In this document: piece after piece, positions 51,827-60,665 of the stretch | Numbering within the stretch: position 1 is the first letter of the stretch | Layout: each line of letters begins with the position of its first letter | NCBI RefSeq assembly: GCF_030503435.1 | Contig: NZ_JAUKPO010000029.1 | Location: 27,851 to 91,850, forward strand | Direction: 5' to 3' | Length of the DNA stretch: 64,000 nucleotides | DNA from: Rhodocytophaga aerolata | GTDB taxonomy: Bacteria > Bacteroidota > Bacteroidia > Cytophagales > 172606-1 | Position numbers and translations under genes: made by a program | Notes under the pieces: model-generated | The model's database searches: none | Seen by the model: the letters and a program-made list of their open reading frames with translations, nothing else | What the model was told of the DNA's origin: nothing

Positions 51827-52687
51827 TTATTCTGCTGCCCACTTCTTCAAAAACTGTAGCCCTTCTTTAGCAAATCCATCCTGACTAGGCACCAATGGCC
51901 GCCAGATACATACGGCGCCAGCCAATTCTTTTATTGCCGGCGTAAAACTTTCTATTGAAACAGCACCAGTATAGTTTATTGCTTCTAGGCCTCTTTTATA
52001 GGCATCCCAGCGGGTTTGTCCGGTTCCGGGTGTGCCGCGGTAGTTTTCCGATACCTGTACATGAATTAATTTATCACCTGCCAGGCGGATGGCCCGTTCA
52101 ATGTCCGGCTCTTCAATATTCATGTGAAAACCATCTAATATCACATTTGCCGCCGGATGATCAATATCCCGGATCAGTTGCATTACATCCTCTGCTGTGT
52201 TAATCAAATCTGTTTCAAACCGGTTTAGGGGTTCCAAGGCTATTTTTAAACCCTTTTCCTGAGCCATTGTACAAACTTTCCGTAAGTTTTTAACTGCCCG
52301 TTCCCATTCAATTTTTTTCTGCTCCGGCGAAACAAGCCTGGCTTTCCCTACGGCCGAATACATAGGCCCAGCCAGAAAACCGGCATTTAATTGCTCGCAA
52401 ATTTCAAAGCATGCCTGTATATAGTCAAAACTGTTTTTATGATAGGAGGGATCGTCGTGGGTGAGATCGCGGCTGGTACCGAAAGCACCACAGATAATGG
52501 GTTTCAGGCCATTTTCAATCAAAGCAGCTTTTACCACTTTGGTATCTAGTAAGGAAGGATCTTCCACAGGAATTTCTACCATATCATAGCCCATCTCTTT
52601 AATTTTTGGGAATAACGATACCGTTTCCGTACTGAAGGGAGAAGTCCATAGCCAGGTGCTTACTCCGAATTTTACTTGTAGACTCAT
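51827..52687 (-). CDS. Sugar epimerase of the D-tagatose/D-psicose 3-epimerase type (TIM barrel)
   Basis: The 286-residue protein belongs to the xylose isomerase-like TIM-barrel family. Metal ligands are visible in order: Glu in LEPLNRFETD, Asp in LDGFHMNIEE, His in HVQVSENYRGTPGTG and Glu in SIESFTP, the pattern of ketose 3-epimerases. The substrate could be a free ketohexose or hydroxypyruvate-like compound. It is cytoplasmic, with no signal peptide. It is divergent from the AraC-type gene at 53012, which may control it through the repeats at 52949-52978. Confidence 0.85.
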   Translation of the reverse strand: MSLQVKFGVSTWLWTSPFSTETVSLFPKIKEMGYDMVEIPVEDPSLLDTKVVKAALIENGLKPIICGAFGTSRDLTHDDPSYHKNSFDYIQACFEICEQLNAGFLAGPMYSAVGKARLVSPEQKKIEWERAVKNLRKVCTMAQEKGLKIALEPLNRFETDLINTAEDVMQLIRDIDHPAANVILDGFHMNIEEPDIERAIRLAGDKLIHVQVSENYRGTPGTGQTRWDAYKRGLEAINYTGAVSIESFTPAIKELAGAVCIWRPLVPSQDGFAKEGLQFLKKWAAE

Positions 52688-52948
52688 GGGTAGTTTTAAA
52701 AGATACTAGGCTGTGTAAAGGTTAAATATCTAAAAAGTATATGTAATTCTATGCTTTACTTTGTTGAATTTTTTGGATTTTCTTCCAAGTAATCATCTAT
52801 TGTTTTGAAGTACGTTATGCTCCAGCAGACCCTACCTCTCTGCCCGGAAATATAGGTGGCACAAAATTTTGAGTCACTACTATATTCTCTTTATAATGCA
52901 ATTATCAGTATTTTCGTATATAAAATCCTAGTATAATTTGTCTATTAT

Positions 52949-52978
52949 TGACAGTATCTTGTCATATATGACAGATAT
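52949..52978. promoter_or_regulatory. Operator-like repeats between epimerase and AraC genes
   Basis: TGACAGTATC (52949-52958) and TGACAGATAT (52969-52978) are direct repeats 20 bases apart, the arrangement AraC-family proteins often bind. Between and overlapping them lies the perfect 14-bp palindrome TGTCATATATGACA (52960-52973). The site is 35-60 bases before the AraC-type start codon, so autoregulation is also possible. Confidence 0.45.
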
Positions 52979-53011
52979 GAAAATCCCATCAGATAAAAAT
53001 AAGGAAGTTGT

Positions 53012-53893
53012 ATGAAAGCAATGGTCCATAAGTCGGCTATTCCAGACACCAAACTTTTTGTAGTAAAAGAGCTTTCGGCTCCGGCATTCGACCCAAACTG
53101 GCATTTCCATTCCGAGCACCAGCTGTTTGTTGTATTGGAAGGCACCGGTACCCGTTTTGTCGGCGACAGTATTAAACCCTTTAAAGAGGGAGATATGGTA
53201 TTTACCGGCCCTAATCTTCCTCATTTGTGGAGAAGCGAGGACGCTTATTTTAATAAAGCCAACCATTTGCGGACTCATGGCATTGTGATTTATTTCAAGG
53301 AAAATTTTTTGGGGGAATCATTGATGAAAAAGGAGGAAATGGAAAAAATCCGTATTCTTCTGCAAAAGTCAGTGTATGGTCTGGAAATTAAAGGTGAAAC
53401 TAACCGGCTGATTACCCAGATGATGAAAGAACTGGTTCATTTGCAAGGCATTCCGAGCCTCATTCAGCTACTGAAAATACTCGATATTCTCACCAATTCT
53501 ACAGAGTGTTACACCATTGCGCATTCTGGGTATATTAATCAGTACAAAGAAGATGAAACCGTACGGATGACCAAAGTATATGAATATGTGATGCAAAATT
53601 TCAGGCAAAAAATAAGTCTGGATGAAGTAGCTGCCTTAGCTAATATGACTCCTTCTTCGTTTAGCCGGTATTTCAAGGCCAGGGCAAACAAATCATTTTC
53701 TAATTTTGTAAGCGAAATACGGGTAGGAAATGCCTGTAAACTCATTCACGAACAAGAAATGAATATTGCCCAGATTAGTTATGAATGTGGCTTCAATACG
53801 CTTTCTAACTTCAATAAACAATTCAAAGAGATAACCGGCAAAAATCCGTTAAAGTATAAAGAAGAATACTTCAAATCCACAATTGACCGCTAG
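53012..53893 (+). CDS. AraC-family transcriptional regulator with cupin sensor domain
   Basis: The 293-residue protein has an N-terminal cupin domain (about 20-100, WHFHSEHQLFVVLEGTGTRFVG... GDMVFTGPNLPHLW), a helical linker, and a C-terminal AraC-type pair of helix-turn-helix motifs (about 190-288, ISLDEVAALANMTPSSFSRYFK and NIAQISYECGFNTLSNFNKQFKEITGKNPLKYK). Such regulators usually sense a sugar and activate catabolic genes. It is divergent from the epimerase gene and convergent with the SusCD-DUF3823 operon; either could be a target. Position favours the epimerase. Confidence 0.92.
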   Translation: MKAMVHKSAIPDTKLFVVKELSAPAFDPNWHFHSEHQLFVVLEGTGTRFVGDSIKPFKEGDMVFTGPNLPHLWRSEDAYFNKANHLRTHGIVIYFKENFLGESLMKKEEMEKIRILLQKSVYGLEIKGETNRLITQMMKELVHLQGIPSLIQLLKILDILTNSTECYTIAHSGYINQYKEDETVRMTKVYEYVMQNFRQKISLDEVAALANMTPSSFSRYFKARANKSFSNFVSEIRVGNACKLIHEQEMNIAQISYECGFNTLSNFNKQFKEITGKNPLKYKEEYFKSTIDR

Positions 53894-53903
53894 TCTTAAA
53901 AAG

Positions 53904-53947
53904 AAGGTGGAACCGAAAAAGTATGGATACTTCTTCAATTCCACTTT
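53904..53947. terminator. Possible bulged hairpin terminator
   Basis: An outer stem of AAGGTGGAA with TTCCACTTT and an inner stem of AAAAAGTAT with ATACTTCTT form a long imperfect hairpin between the convergent AraC and DUF3823 genes. Each stem has one mismatch and a small internal loop separates them. Confidence 0.35.
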
Positions 53948-54002
53948 ACTTAGTTAACCTTGTCGAACTATCTATGATCACGTATTGAAAAAACTTCTTC
54001 TG

Positions 54003-54683
54003 TTATCTGAACTGAATTTTTTGCACTGGCGTGTATAACATTTCGGCTACGCCTACCGTTTTTACGGCTAGTCTTCCAAAGCAGTATCCTTTAGCAAGCA
54101 CAGCTGCCGGAACAGCCGTACTAAATGATAGATTCTGGCTAAGATCAACCAGGTCGGCACCTTCCTTTTCTACTCTGCCTACGTTGTTATTGGAGTCTAC
54201 AAATTGGGTAGCGCCTATATATAATATTACCCGTTCAACAGCTCTATCGCCGGAAATCTTATCTACTCTGCAGCTGGCCGTAATTTCAGTGCCATTATTG
54301 CCAAATGTTTCGTTGGCTATCAGGTAGTAAGGTTGAACAGGCACATCTACTACAGCGGAGCCACGCACTTGTACATTTACTGTATCTGAATTATCTACCC
54401 ATGGGCCGTTTCCTCTTAACAAAACCAGTTTATAGTCGCCATCAAACAAGGAAGCTGAAAAAGTGCCATCCTGGTTAAGAAAGACAGGAATTTTGGAATA
54501 TAACTGAAATCCAGGCTGCCACAATTCCAGTTGTACGCCATTCGACCGTACACCTAGGGCTTGATTCTGGTAGATTACCCGTCCGGTTAAGGTAGATTTG
54601 GGTGGATCAAAATTGTCTTTCTCACAAGCAGATAAAATGCCTGCCAGGATTAGAAAAATATAGGATAACTGATGTAGTTTCAT
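54003..54683 (-). CDS. DUF3823-type lipoprotein, accessory of the SusCD operon
   Basis: The 226-residue lipoprotein has a lipobox ILSAC (Cys 20) and two beta-sandwich domains. The first (about 30-115) starts STLTGRVIYQNQALGVRSNGVQLELWQPGF, the second (120-226) ends TPVQKIQF. This matches DUF3823 proteins, which are encoded as the third gene after susC and susD and serve as extra surface glycan- or ligand-binding lipoproteins. It lies 9 bases after the SusD gene. Confidence 0.85.
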   Translation of the reverse strand: MKLHQLSYIFLILAGILSACEKDNFDPPKSTLTGRVIYQNQALGVRSNGVQLELWQPGFQLYSKIPVFLNQDGTFSASLFDGDYKLVLLRGNGPWVDNSDTVNVQVRGSAVVDVPVQPYYLIANETFGNNGTEITASCRVDKISGDRAVERVILYIGATQFVDSNNNVGRVEKEGADLVDLSQNLSFSTAVPAAVLAKGYCFGRLAVKTVGVAEMLYTPVQKIQFR

Positions 54684-54692
54684 AGCAGTAGA

Positions 54693-56537
54693 TTAATGGA
54701 AGGGGTTTCTTATAATTTTTGGGTTGTTGTTGATTACCGTCTGATCAATAGACGAGTAATAATTTCCTAACTGGAACAGGCGTGGAGCCCGGAATCGGGG
54801 GGCTACCATCTTTACAAATACATATTTGTCGTTGCGGGCGTCACCAGGGCGTACGATGCGGTAAGGATACAAAGCATAGATCATAGCATCGGGATTAGTG
54901 GTGCTGCCATTCCATACTTCATGAGCAATGCGCCAGCGTTTTAAATCCCATACCCGGTGATCTTCAAAGGCTAATTCTACCCGGCGTTCATTTTGTAATT
55001 TTTGAAGTGTCAGCTCAGTAAGGCTGTTTGGACCAAATCCTGCCCGTGCTCTTACCTGATTGATATAGGTTAAAGCGTCTGCTGTCTGGCCAAGTTCCAG
55101 GGCTGCTTCACTAGCATTCAGTAAAATTTCACTCAAACGGAAGCGTACCCACCACATATCACTTCGTACACCCCGGGTGCTGGACATGGGAGCCGGATCT
55201 ATGTATTTACGTAAATAAAAACCAGTGTTGGATACTTCGGTTTGTGAACGCTGAGGCCCTGAACCGCCGGTAAGCAATTTGCCATCGGTATAGGTAGAGC
55301 CCAGTTGATCAGACTCTACAGCCCGGTAACTGCCCCCTTCCCAAACCATTACCCCTGCTTGTATCTGCACTTCCAACCCTTTAAAAGTAGTTCCAGGATA
55401 AATAACAGTTCCATAGAGGCGGGCATCTTTATTAGCGAAAATGTCCTGCAGGTTGTCGTAATAAATATAGTCGCTGTTGTCTGCAGTACGGGTTTTCAAC
55501 TCACCCGAAGTTCCATCCAGGTATTCAAAATCTTCTACCAGGTTCAGCGAAGGAGTAATAGCAGAGGAAGCCAGGTTGTCTTCCCGGATGTTGCGGGCAA
55601 TGTTATCGTAGGAGAAACCATGCCGCTTATCTTTGCTTACCAGAAAATCCATAGCCATAATTACTTCTGGGTTGTTGGCTTTTTTAGTAACGGCCTCAAA
55701 GAAATTCTCCCCCAGGTTTGGATTACCCTGATACAACGAATACTCACCACTGTTAATAATCTCCTGAGAAGCCTCCAGTGATTTGGTGTAGTAGTCTACA
55801 GCTCTGCCTGCCGGAATTCCTACTTCTCCACCTTGTGTGGTAATGGGAGCTCCCATCTGATTATTGTACTTAGCAATAGATCCGGCATACAACATAGCAC
55901 GGCTTTTTAAGGCAAGGGCTGTAAATTTATTGGCTCTGGTGTTGCTGCCATTGTTACCCAAGACATCTTTTATTGCATCCAGCTCACTGGCAATAAAATC
56001 GTACACTTCTTCTTCTTTGTTGCGTGGAAGTTGCAGAGAGGTTGGGTCGCCGCTGAAATCATAAATCAACTGACTGGTAACTAAGGGTACACCGCCCATG
56101 CGTTTTACCAGTTCAAAATACTGATAGGCTCTTAAAAACCGGAACTCGGCCGCAAACTGTGTTTTCTGGTCAGGGGTAAGCTTGGTGCCGTATTTTTCCA
56201 TATTTTCCAAAGCCAGGTTTATATCGCGGATCAGGCCATAATCCCATAACCGCCAGCGGTCGAAGGGATAGGAAATAATGTTGTTCCAAGCGTCTCCATT
56301 GCCAGACCACATAGCTTCGTCATACGCAGCAAACTCCTGCCAGCCGGCATTCAATTGTGTGTGGGAAGGTAGGCGGTTGTAATAATTGGCCAATAAGCTA
56401 GTAATCATCTTGGAGTCATTCCATACCTGTTCTTCCAGAATAATATTAGGTGGCTGCCGTTCTAACCATTCTTTTTCACAAGCACCCAGCGAGAGTAAAG
56501 AAATACTGAGGATTAAATATTTATATAAGCTTTTCAT
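54693..56537 (-). CDS. SusD/RagB-family outer-membrane lipoprotein
   Basis: The 614-residue lipoprotein has a lipobox LSLGAC (Cys 20) and the typical SusD start (ERQPPNIILEEQVWNDSKMI). TPR-type helices occur at FRFLRAYQYFELVKRMGGVPLV, and the C-terminal RLSEILLNASEAALELG, INQVRARAGF and ERRVELAFEDHRVWDLKRW are diagnostic. It caps the SusC barrel encoded 11 bases upstream. At 614 residues it is at the long end of the family. No degradative enzyme is encoded nearby. Confidence 0.95.
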   Translation of the reverse strand: MKSLYKYLILSISLLSLGACEKEWLERQPPNIILEEQVWNDSKMITSLLANYYNRLPSHTQLNAGWQEFAAYDEAMWSGNGDAWNNIISYPFDRWRLWDYGLIRDINLALENMEKYGTKLTPDQKTQFAAEFRFLRAYQYFELVKRMGGVPLVTSQLIYDFSGDPTSLQLPRNKEEEVYDFIASELDAIKDVLGNNGSNTRANKFTALALKSRAMLYAGSIAKYNNQMGAPITTQGGEVGIPAGRAVDYYTKSLEASQEIINSGEYSLYQGNPNLGENFFEAVTKKANNPEVIMAMDFLVSKDKRHGFSYDNIARNIREDNLASSAITPSLNLVEDFEYLDGTSGELKTRTADNSDYIYYDNLQDIFANKDARLYGTVIYPGTTFKGLEVQIQAGVMVWEGGSYRAVESDQLGSTYTDGKLLTGGSGPQRSQTEVSNTGFYLRKYIDPAPMSSTRGVRSDMWWVRFRLSEILLNASEAALELGQTADALTYINQVRARAGFGPNSLTELTLQKLQNERRVELAFEDHRVWDLKRWRIAHEVWNGSTTNPDAMIYALYPYRIVRPGDARNDKYVFVKMVAPRFRAPRLFQLGNYYSSIDQTVINNNPKIIRNPFH

Positions 56538-56548
56538 AGAGATCGGGA

Positions 56549-59500
56549 TTAAAGAGTTACACTGAAACCTGCATTGAGTAACCGTTGCTGGGGATACACC
56601 AGGCCATTTCCAGAAGAAATTTCAGGGTCAATTTCAAATTTCTTCACATTGTCGATGGAAAAGAGGTTGGTACCATTTACATAGACACGCATGGCTTCCA
56701 AGCCAATTTTGCCAATCAGTTTTTGTGGGATGGCATAGCCCAGTTCCAGGTTCCTCAGCCGTACATACCGGACATTGGTAATCCAGAAATCACTACGGCG
56801 GCTCAGGTTCACATGCGAAGCATTGTCTTTGCGGATGGCCGGATAGGTGCCGCCCACCCAGGGGCTATCTGCATTAAATGGATCTTCGCGGTGCCAGCGG
56901 TCTTCCAGCATATAGGCAGGGGAGGTACCATTGTTCTGGTAAGGAATTTTCAATTCCCAGTCACGAAGGAAGCTTTGCATATTGGCACCGGCAAAATCTA
57001 CGAGTAAGGTAAATCCTTTCCAGGCCACACTTCCGTTAATACCAAAGCTCATATACGGATTCGCCCCCAGGGCATAGCCAATTGGCCGCTCGTCCAGGAA
57101 GTTGATCAGGCCATCGCCGTTTACATCTTTAAACTTAAAATCTCCCGGAAGTTGAGTTTTGTTGCCTTGTTCATCATTATTGATGGTGTACTCATCTATC
57201 TCCTGCTGCGACTGGAAGCGGCCCACAACCTGATATCCCCAGTTAATGTTTGCCCACCGGTTTTCAATGGAGTTGCGGTATTCTTCCCAGGAATTTCCAA
57301 ATCTGGGTTTATAGGTTTCTAAATTTCTGAGCCTGGAAATAGTGGCATTAATGCCCAGCGAATAATTAACATCTCCCTGTTTTCCCCGGTAAATTAAGGC
57401 ACCTTCCAGACCCCGGTTTGCATCAGAATTAAGGTTTTCATTGGGTAAGCTATAGCCTACTTCTGTTGGCAACAACACATCGTAGCGGGGAGCCGGCAAA
57501 CCAGTGCGTTTTCTTTCGAAAATATCAAACTGACCTGTTAAGGCATTGTTGAAGAAACCAAAATCAATACCTACGTTAGCTGTCTGGTTGGTAATCCAGG
57601 AAAGGGTCGTGATGGGCAAACCTCTGGGCTGTACGCCAGTAACTAAATTTCCATCAAATACGGCGTTTCCGCTCGGATAGGTATAGCCAGGTAAATAACT
57701 GAACGGATTAATGATAAAGGTAGGGTTATCCGGGAAAAATCCATCATTCCGGATTATATCACTCCCTGTACGGCCATAAGAAGCTCTAAGCTTTAAATCA
57801 CTTAAGAAACCTACATTGTCTTTCAGGAATGGCTCTTCGGAGATACGCCAGCCAATGGAGGCACCAGGGAAAAATCCATACCGTTTGCCAGGAGCAAACA
57901 GGAACGAACCATCGTAGCGGCCAAGTACTTCTACTAAATATTTCTCCCGGTAATTATAGTTGATTCTTCCAATATACCCTGCCCTGGCTTGTACCCGGAT
58001 TTCGTCCAGTAAGAAGTCCTGATTAGCAAATAGCTGAATAGGAATATAATTATTAGGCGGTACTGTGTGTACGATCATATAATTACTATTCTGGTCTGAC
58101 CGCTCATAGGCTGCCACCGCCGATAGGCCATGGTTGCCTATCTGTTTATTATAGGTTAGCTGAAATTGTGCAAACCGGTCGATAATATTCCGTTTCCGCC
58201 TTTCCCGCCAGGGGTTCTGGTTTCCGCCTCCCGGAACTACATTATAGCTGTCTGTAGCTTCGTCATACGTATAGGCATCATAGGTATATTCAAAACCATC
58301 AAAATCGAAGTTGGAGAACCCATACGAATAGGTACCTTTTGCCGACAAGCCAAAGTTAAAATCATACTGGGCAGTGAAATTTCCTTTAACTGTGCGCCAG
58401 ATTTCATCAATATAGCCGGTTACATTTTCCTTATACGTAGCCGGATTTACATTAACATTGTGTGTCTGGTTAATATAGTTCGGATTATCATTCGCATAGG
58501 GGCGCTCTGTCGGCCACATAGTGAAAATACTCAGGAAAGGATTGAAATAGTCGTCTAGCCCGGGTACGCCCACCTGATGGCGGTCTTCAATCCGGCCACT
58601 GATCTGAGATCCTACACTTAAGCCTTTGAGTAGTTTGGCATCAATATTTGCCTGAATGTTGGTCCGGTTAAAGTTATAATCCCGGATTAAGGCATCCTGG
58701 TTTAAATGACCTACTGATACAAAATAATTAATGTTTTCAGAGCCTCCCGAAGCATTAGCATTGAGCGAATATTGAGGCACATTAGGACGCATCACCATAT
58801 CGTAATAGTCGAAGCTACGGAAGTTTCTTTCGGTGCCTGCCTGCCACTTGGCTAACTCATCTGGGGTAATATTGGTTGGTATACCCCGGTTCTGGTCTGA
58901 CTCGGCCAGGCCACGCACATGCTGATAGGCATTGGCCGGTTTAGGATACCGGGTAAAATTCTGTAACCCATAATACCCGTTGATGTTAATGGCTGTTTTT
59001 TGCTTATTCTTTCCTTTTTTGGTAGTTACTAGAATTACGCCATTAGAAGCACGTAACCCATAAATGGCAGCAGACGCATCTTTTAGAATGGAAATATTCT
59101 CTATGTCGTTCTGACCCAGGTTATTAAATTGATTGGCATCTGAAGGAATGCCATCAATCACAAACAAAGGTTCGCCCATATTCCGCACTTGTATATTGGT
59201 AGCTCCCCCTGGCCTGGCATCTGGCTGGCGGGCGGTAATACCTTGTATCTTCCCAACCAATGCGCCAGACGTCGTCACGGCTGGTGTGCGGGTTAAGTCT
59301 TCGGATTGAATAGTACTAATCGCCCCTGTTACTGTTCCTCTGGATTGTGTACCGTAGCCCACTACCACCACTTCTTCCAGAGATTTGATATCCGGAGCCA
59401 TGCTGACATTCAATGAGCTGCGGTTACTGATGGGCACTTCCTGTGAAACGTAGCCAATGTAAGAAAAAATGAGTATGCCATTTCCGTCCGGAACAGTAAT

Positions 59501-59749
59501 GGAATATTTCCCATCCACATCTGTAGTGGCACCGTTGGTAGTGCCTTTCAGCACCACGTTCACACCGGGCAGAGATTGCCCGGCATCATCTGTAACCGTA
59601 CCGGATACCTGAAAATCCGCTATCCTGGAGAATGAATATTTATTGCCTGCGTGGGCAATAAACAACATACCACTGCTACACTGCACCAGCATACCAAATA
59701 CAAGCAATTTGGTGATGCTGACTCCTAGTTTACGTAGACTGCCTCTCAT
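56549..59749 (-). CDS. SusC/RagA-family TonB-linked outer-membrane transporter
   Basis: The 1066-residue protein has a long signal region (about 1-35), a carboxypeptidase-regulatory-like domain (about 48-122, VSGTVTDDAGQSLPGVNVVLKG), a plug domain (about 130-245) with DIENISILKDASAAIYGLRASNGVILVTTKKG, and a barrel. The C-terminus ends AGFSVTL. The YGLRASNG variant, instead of YGSRAANG, occurs in many SusC proteins. It forms an operon with SusD and DUF3823 and shares only general family similarity with the SusC at 23421-26666. Confidence 0.95.
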   Translation of the reverse strand: MRGSLRKLGVSITKLLVFGMLVQCSSGMLFIAHAGNKYSFSRIADFQVSGTVTDDAGQSLPGVNVVLKGTTNGATTDVDGKYSITVPDGNGILIFSYIGYVSQEVPISNRSSLNVSMAPDIKSLEEVVVVGYGTQSRGTVTGAISTIQSEDLTRTPAVTTSGALVGKIQGITARQPDARPGGATNIQVRNMGEPLFVIDGIPSDANQFNNLGQNDIENISILKDASAAIYGLRASNGVILVTTKKGKNKQKTAININGYYGLQNFTRYPKPANAYQHVRGLAESDQNRGIPTNITPDELAKWQAGTERNFRSFDYYDMVMRPNVPQYSLNANASGGSENINYFVSVGHLNQDALIRDYNFNRTNIQANIDAKLLKGLSVGSQISGRIEDRHQVGVPGLDDYFNPFLSIFTMWPTERPYANDNPNYINQTHNVNVNPATYKENVTGYIDEIWRTVKGNFTAQYDFNFGLSAKGTYSYGFSNFDFDGFEYTYDAYTYDEATDSYNVVPGGGNQNPWRERRKRNIIDRFAQFQLTYNKQIGNHGLSAVAAYERSDQNSNYMIVHTVPPNNYIPIQLFANQDFLLDEIRVQARAGYIGRINYNYREKYLVEVLGRYDGSFLFAPGKRYGFFPGASIGWRISEEPFLKDNVGFLSDLKLRASYGRTGSDIIRNDGFFPDNPTFIINPFSYLPGYTYPSGNAVFDGNLVTGVQPRGLPITTLSWITNQTANVGIDFGFFNNALTGQFDIFERKRTGLPAPRYDVLLPTEVGYSLPNENLNSDANRGLEGALIYRGKQGDVNYSLGINATISRLRNLETYKPRFGNSWEEYRNSIENRWANINWGYQVVGRFQSQQEIDEYTINNDEQGNKTQLPGDFKFKDVNGDGLINFLDERPIGYALGANPYMSFGINGSVAWKGFTLLVDFAGANMQSFLRDWELKIPYQNNGTSPAYMLEDRWHREDPFNADSPWVGGTYPAIRKDNASHVNLSRRSDFWITNVRYVRLRNLELGYAIPQKLIGKIGLEAMRVYVNGTNLFSIDNVKKFEIDPEISSGNGLVYPQQRLLNAGFSVTL

Positions 59750-59838
59750 AGTTTGTTGGTTTTATGGATTGATTTAAGCATTTAATTGTATTTGTAAGGT
59801 CTATTTTTTATTAGAAAAATTATATTTTTAAAAGGATG

Positions 59839-59846
59839 CAAATGTA
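59839..59846 (-). promoter_or_regulatory. Bacteroidota -7 promoter element of the second SusCD operon
   Basis: On the minus strand the bases read TACATTTG, a full TAnnTTTG match, about 90 bases before the SusC start codon. No good -33 TTTG is found at the usual distance. Confidence 0.45.
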
Positions 59847-60523
59847 CTCTTCAAGTAATAGTTCACTAGTTAAAAATCGTAAAAGAATAGCCCGGCATTC
59901 ACAGGCAGGAAAAAAGAAGCAATAGTATACCCGCTAGCTATTTTTGCTTACAAATAGGTAGCTATTTTGTTACTGAATGGTTGTTAGAAACTGTACTAAC
60001 TTTATGGAAGATACACCCCGATGCGCCCAAACTTCTTAGGTAGAAGCAATACTTTTACACGATGATAGAAACTATCAACTTGCTTTTAAAGATGATTTCA
60101 TTCAATAGTAAAATTCGCCTTGAATTTTATGTTTTATATAAATGAACCATGTTTTAGTAGTACAATTATCAGAATTTATTTTCCAAAAATCTTTCTGTAT
60201 TTAATCCGATTCTGACTGTATTTTATCATAAATATTGATTTCTGTATAAATTTTAGAAAAAATCAGCTATGGATAGGATGAAATGGTGGCTATACAGCTA
60301 TAAAAACAATGTATAAAAGGCAAACTAATGCAGCTATAGTTGTATGCGCCCAAAATGGCAAAAACGAAGTGAAGAGTATAGGTCAATTTAGTTTACCTAA
60401 GTTAACCTATCCACAAATGTTTAGCCTTGTGAAGCTTCGGGTATAAAAGGACTTTTATGAATTATCAGTCCACGGATAAGAAAAGTAATTCCAGGAATTA
60501 ACAGTTTGCTAACTTCTAACCCT

Positions 60524-60531
60524 TATTTTTG
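60524..60531 (+). promoter_or_regulatory. Bacteroidota -7 promoter element
   Basis: The bases read TATTTTTG, a TAnnTTTG match, about 135 bases before the start codon at 60666. A TTTG at 60505-60508 is closer than the usual -33 spacing, so the assignment is tentative. Confidence 0.35.
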
Positions 60532-60665
60532 TAAAATTTTAGAAGTATGTAGCTATATGCTTTCTATCTGGCACATACCAGGTGTAGGGAACGTAGGGTT
60601 GAGAAATACAATGCAACCTAGAAGTTCATACTTTCATCAGTAACCGGAATTATCAATAGAAATCT

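Larger units (their letters stand above)
59750..60665. other. Intergenic region between divergent SusC and DUF6909-like genes
   Basis: These 916 bases hold no convincing gene. They are AT-rich with stops in all frames. One -7 element is seen for each flanking gene (59839-59846 minus, 60524-60531 plus). No other structured element was found. Confidence 0.5.
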
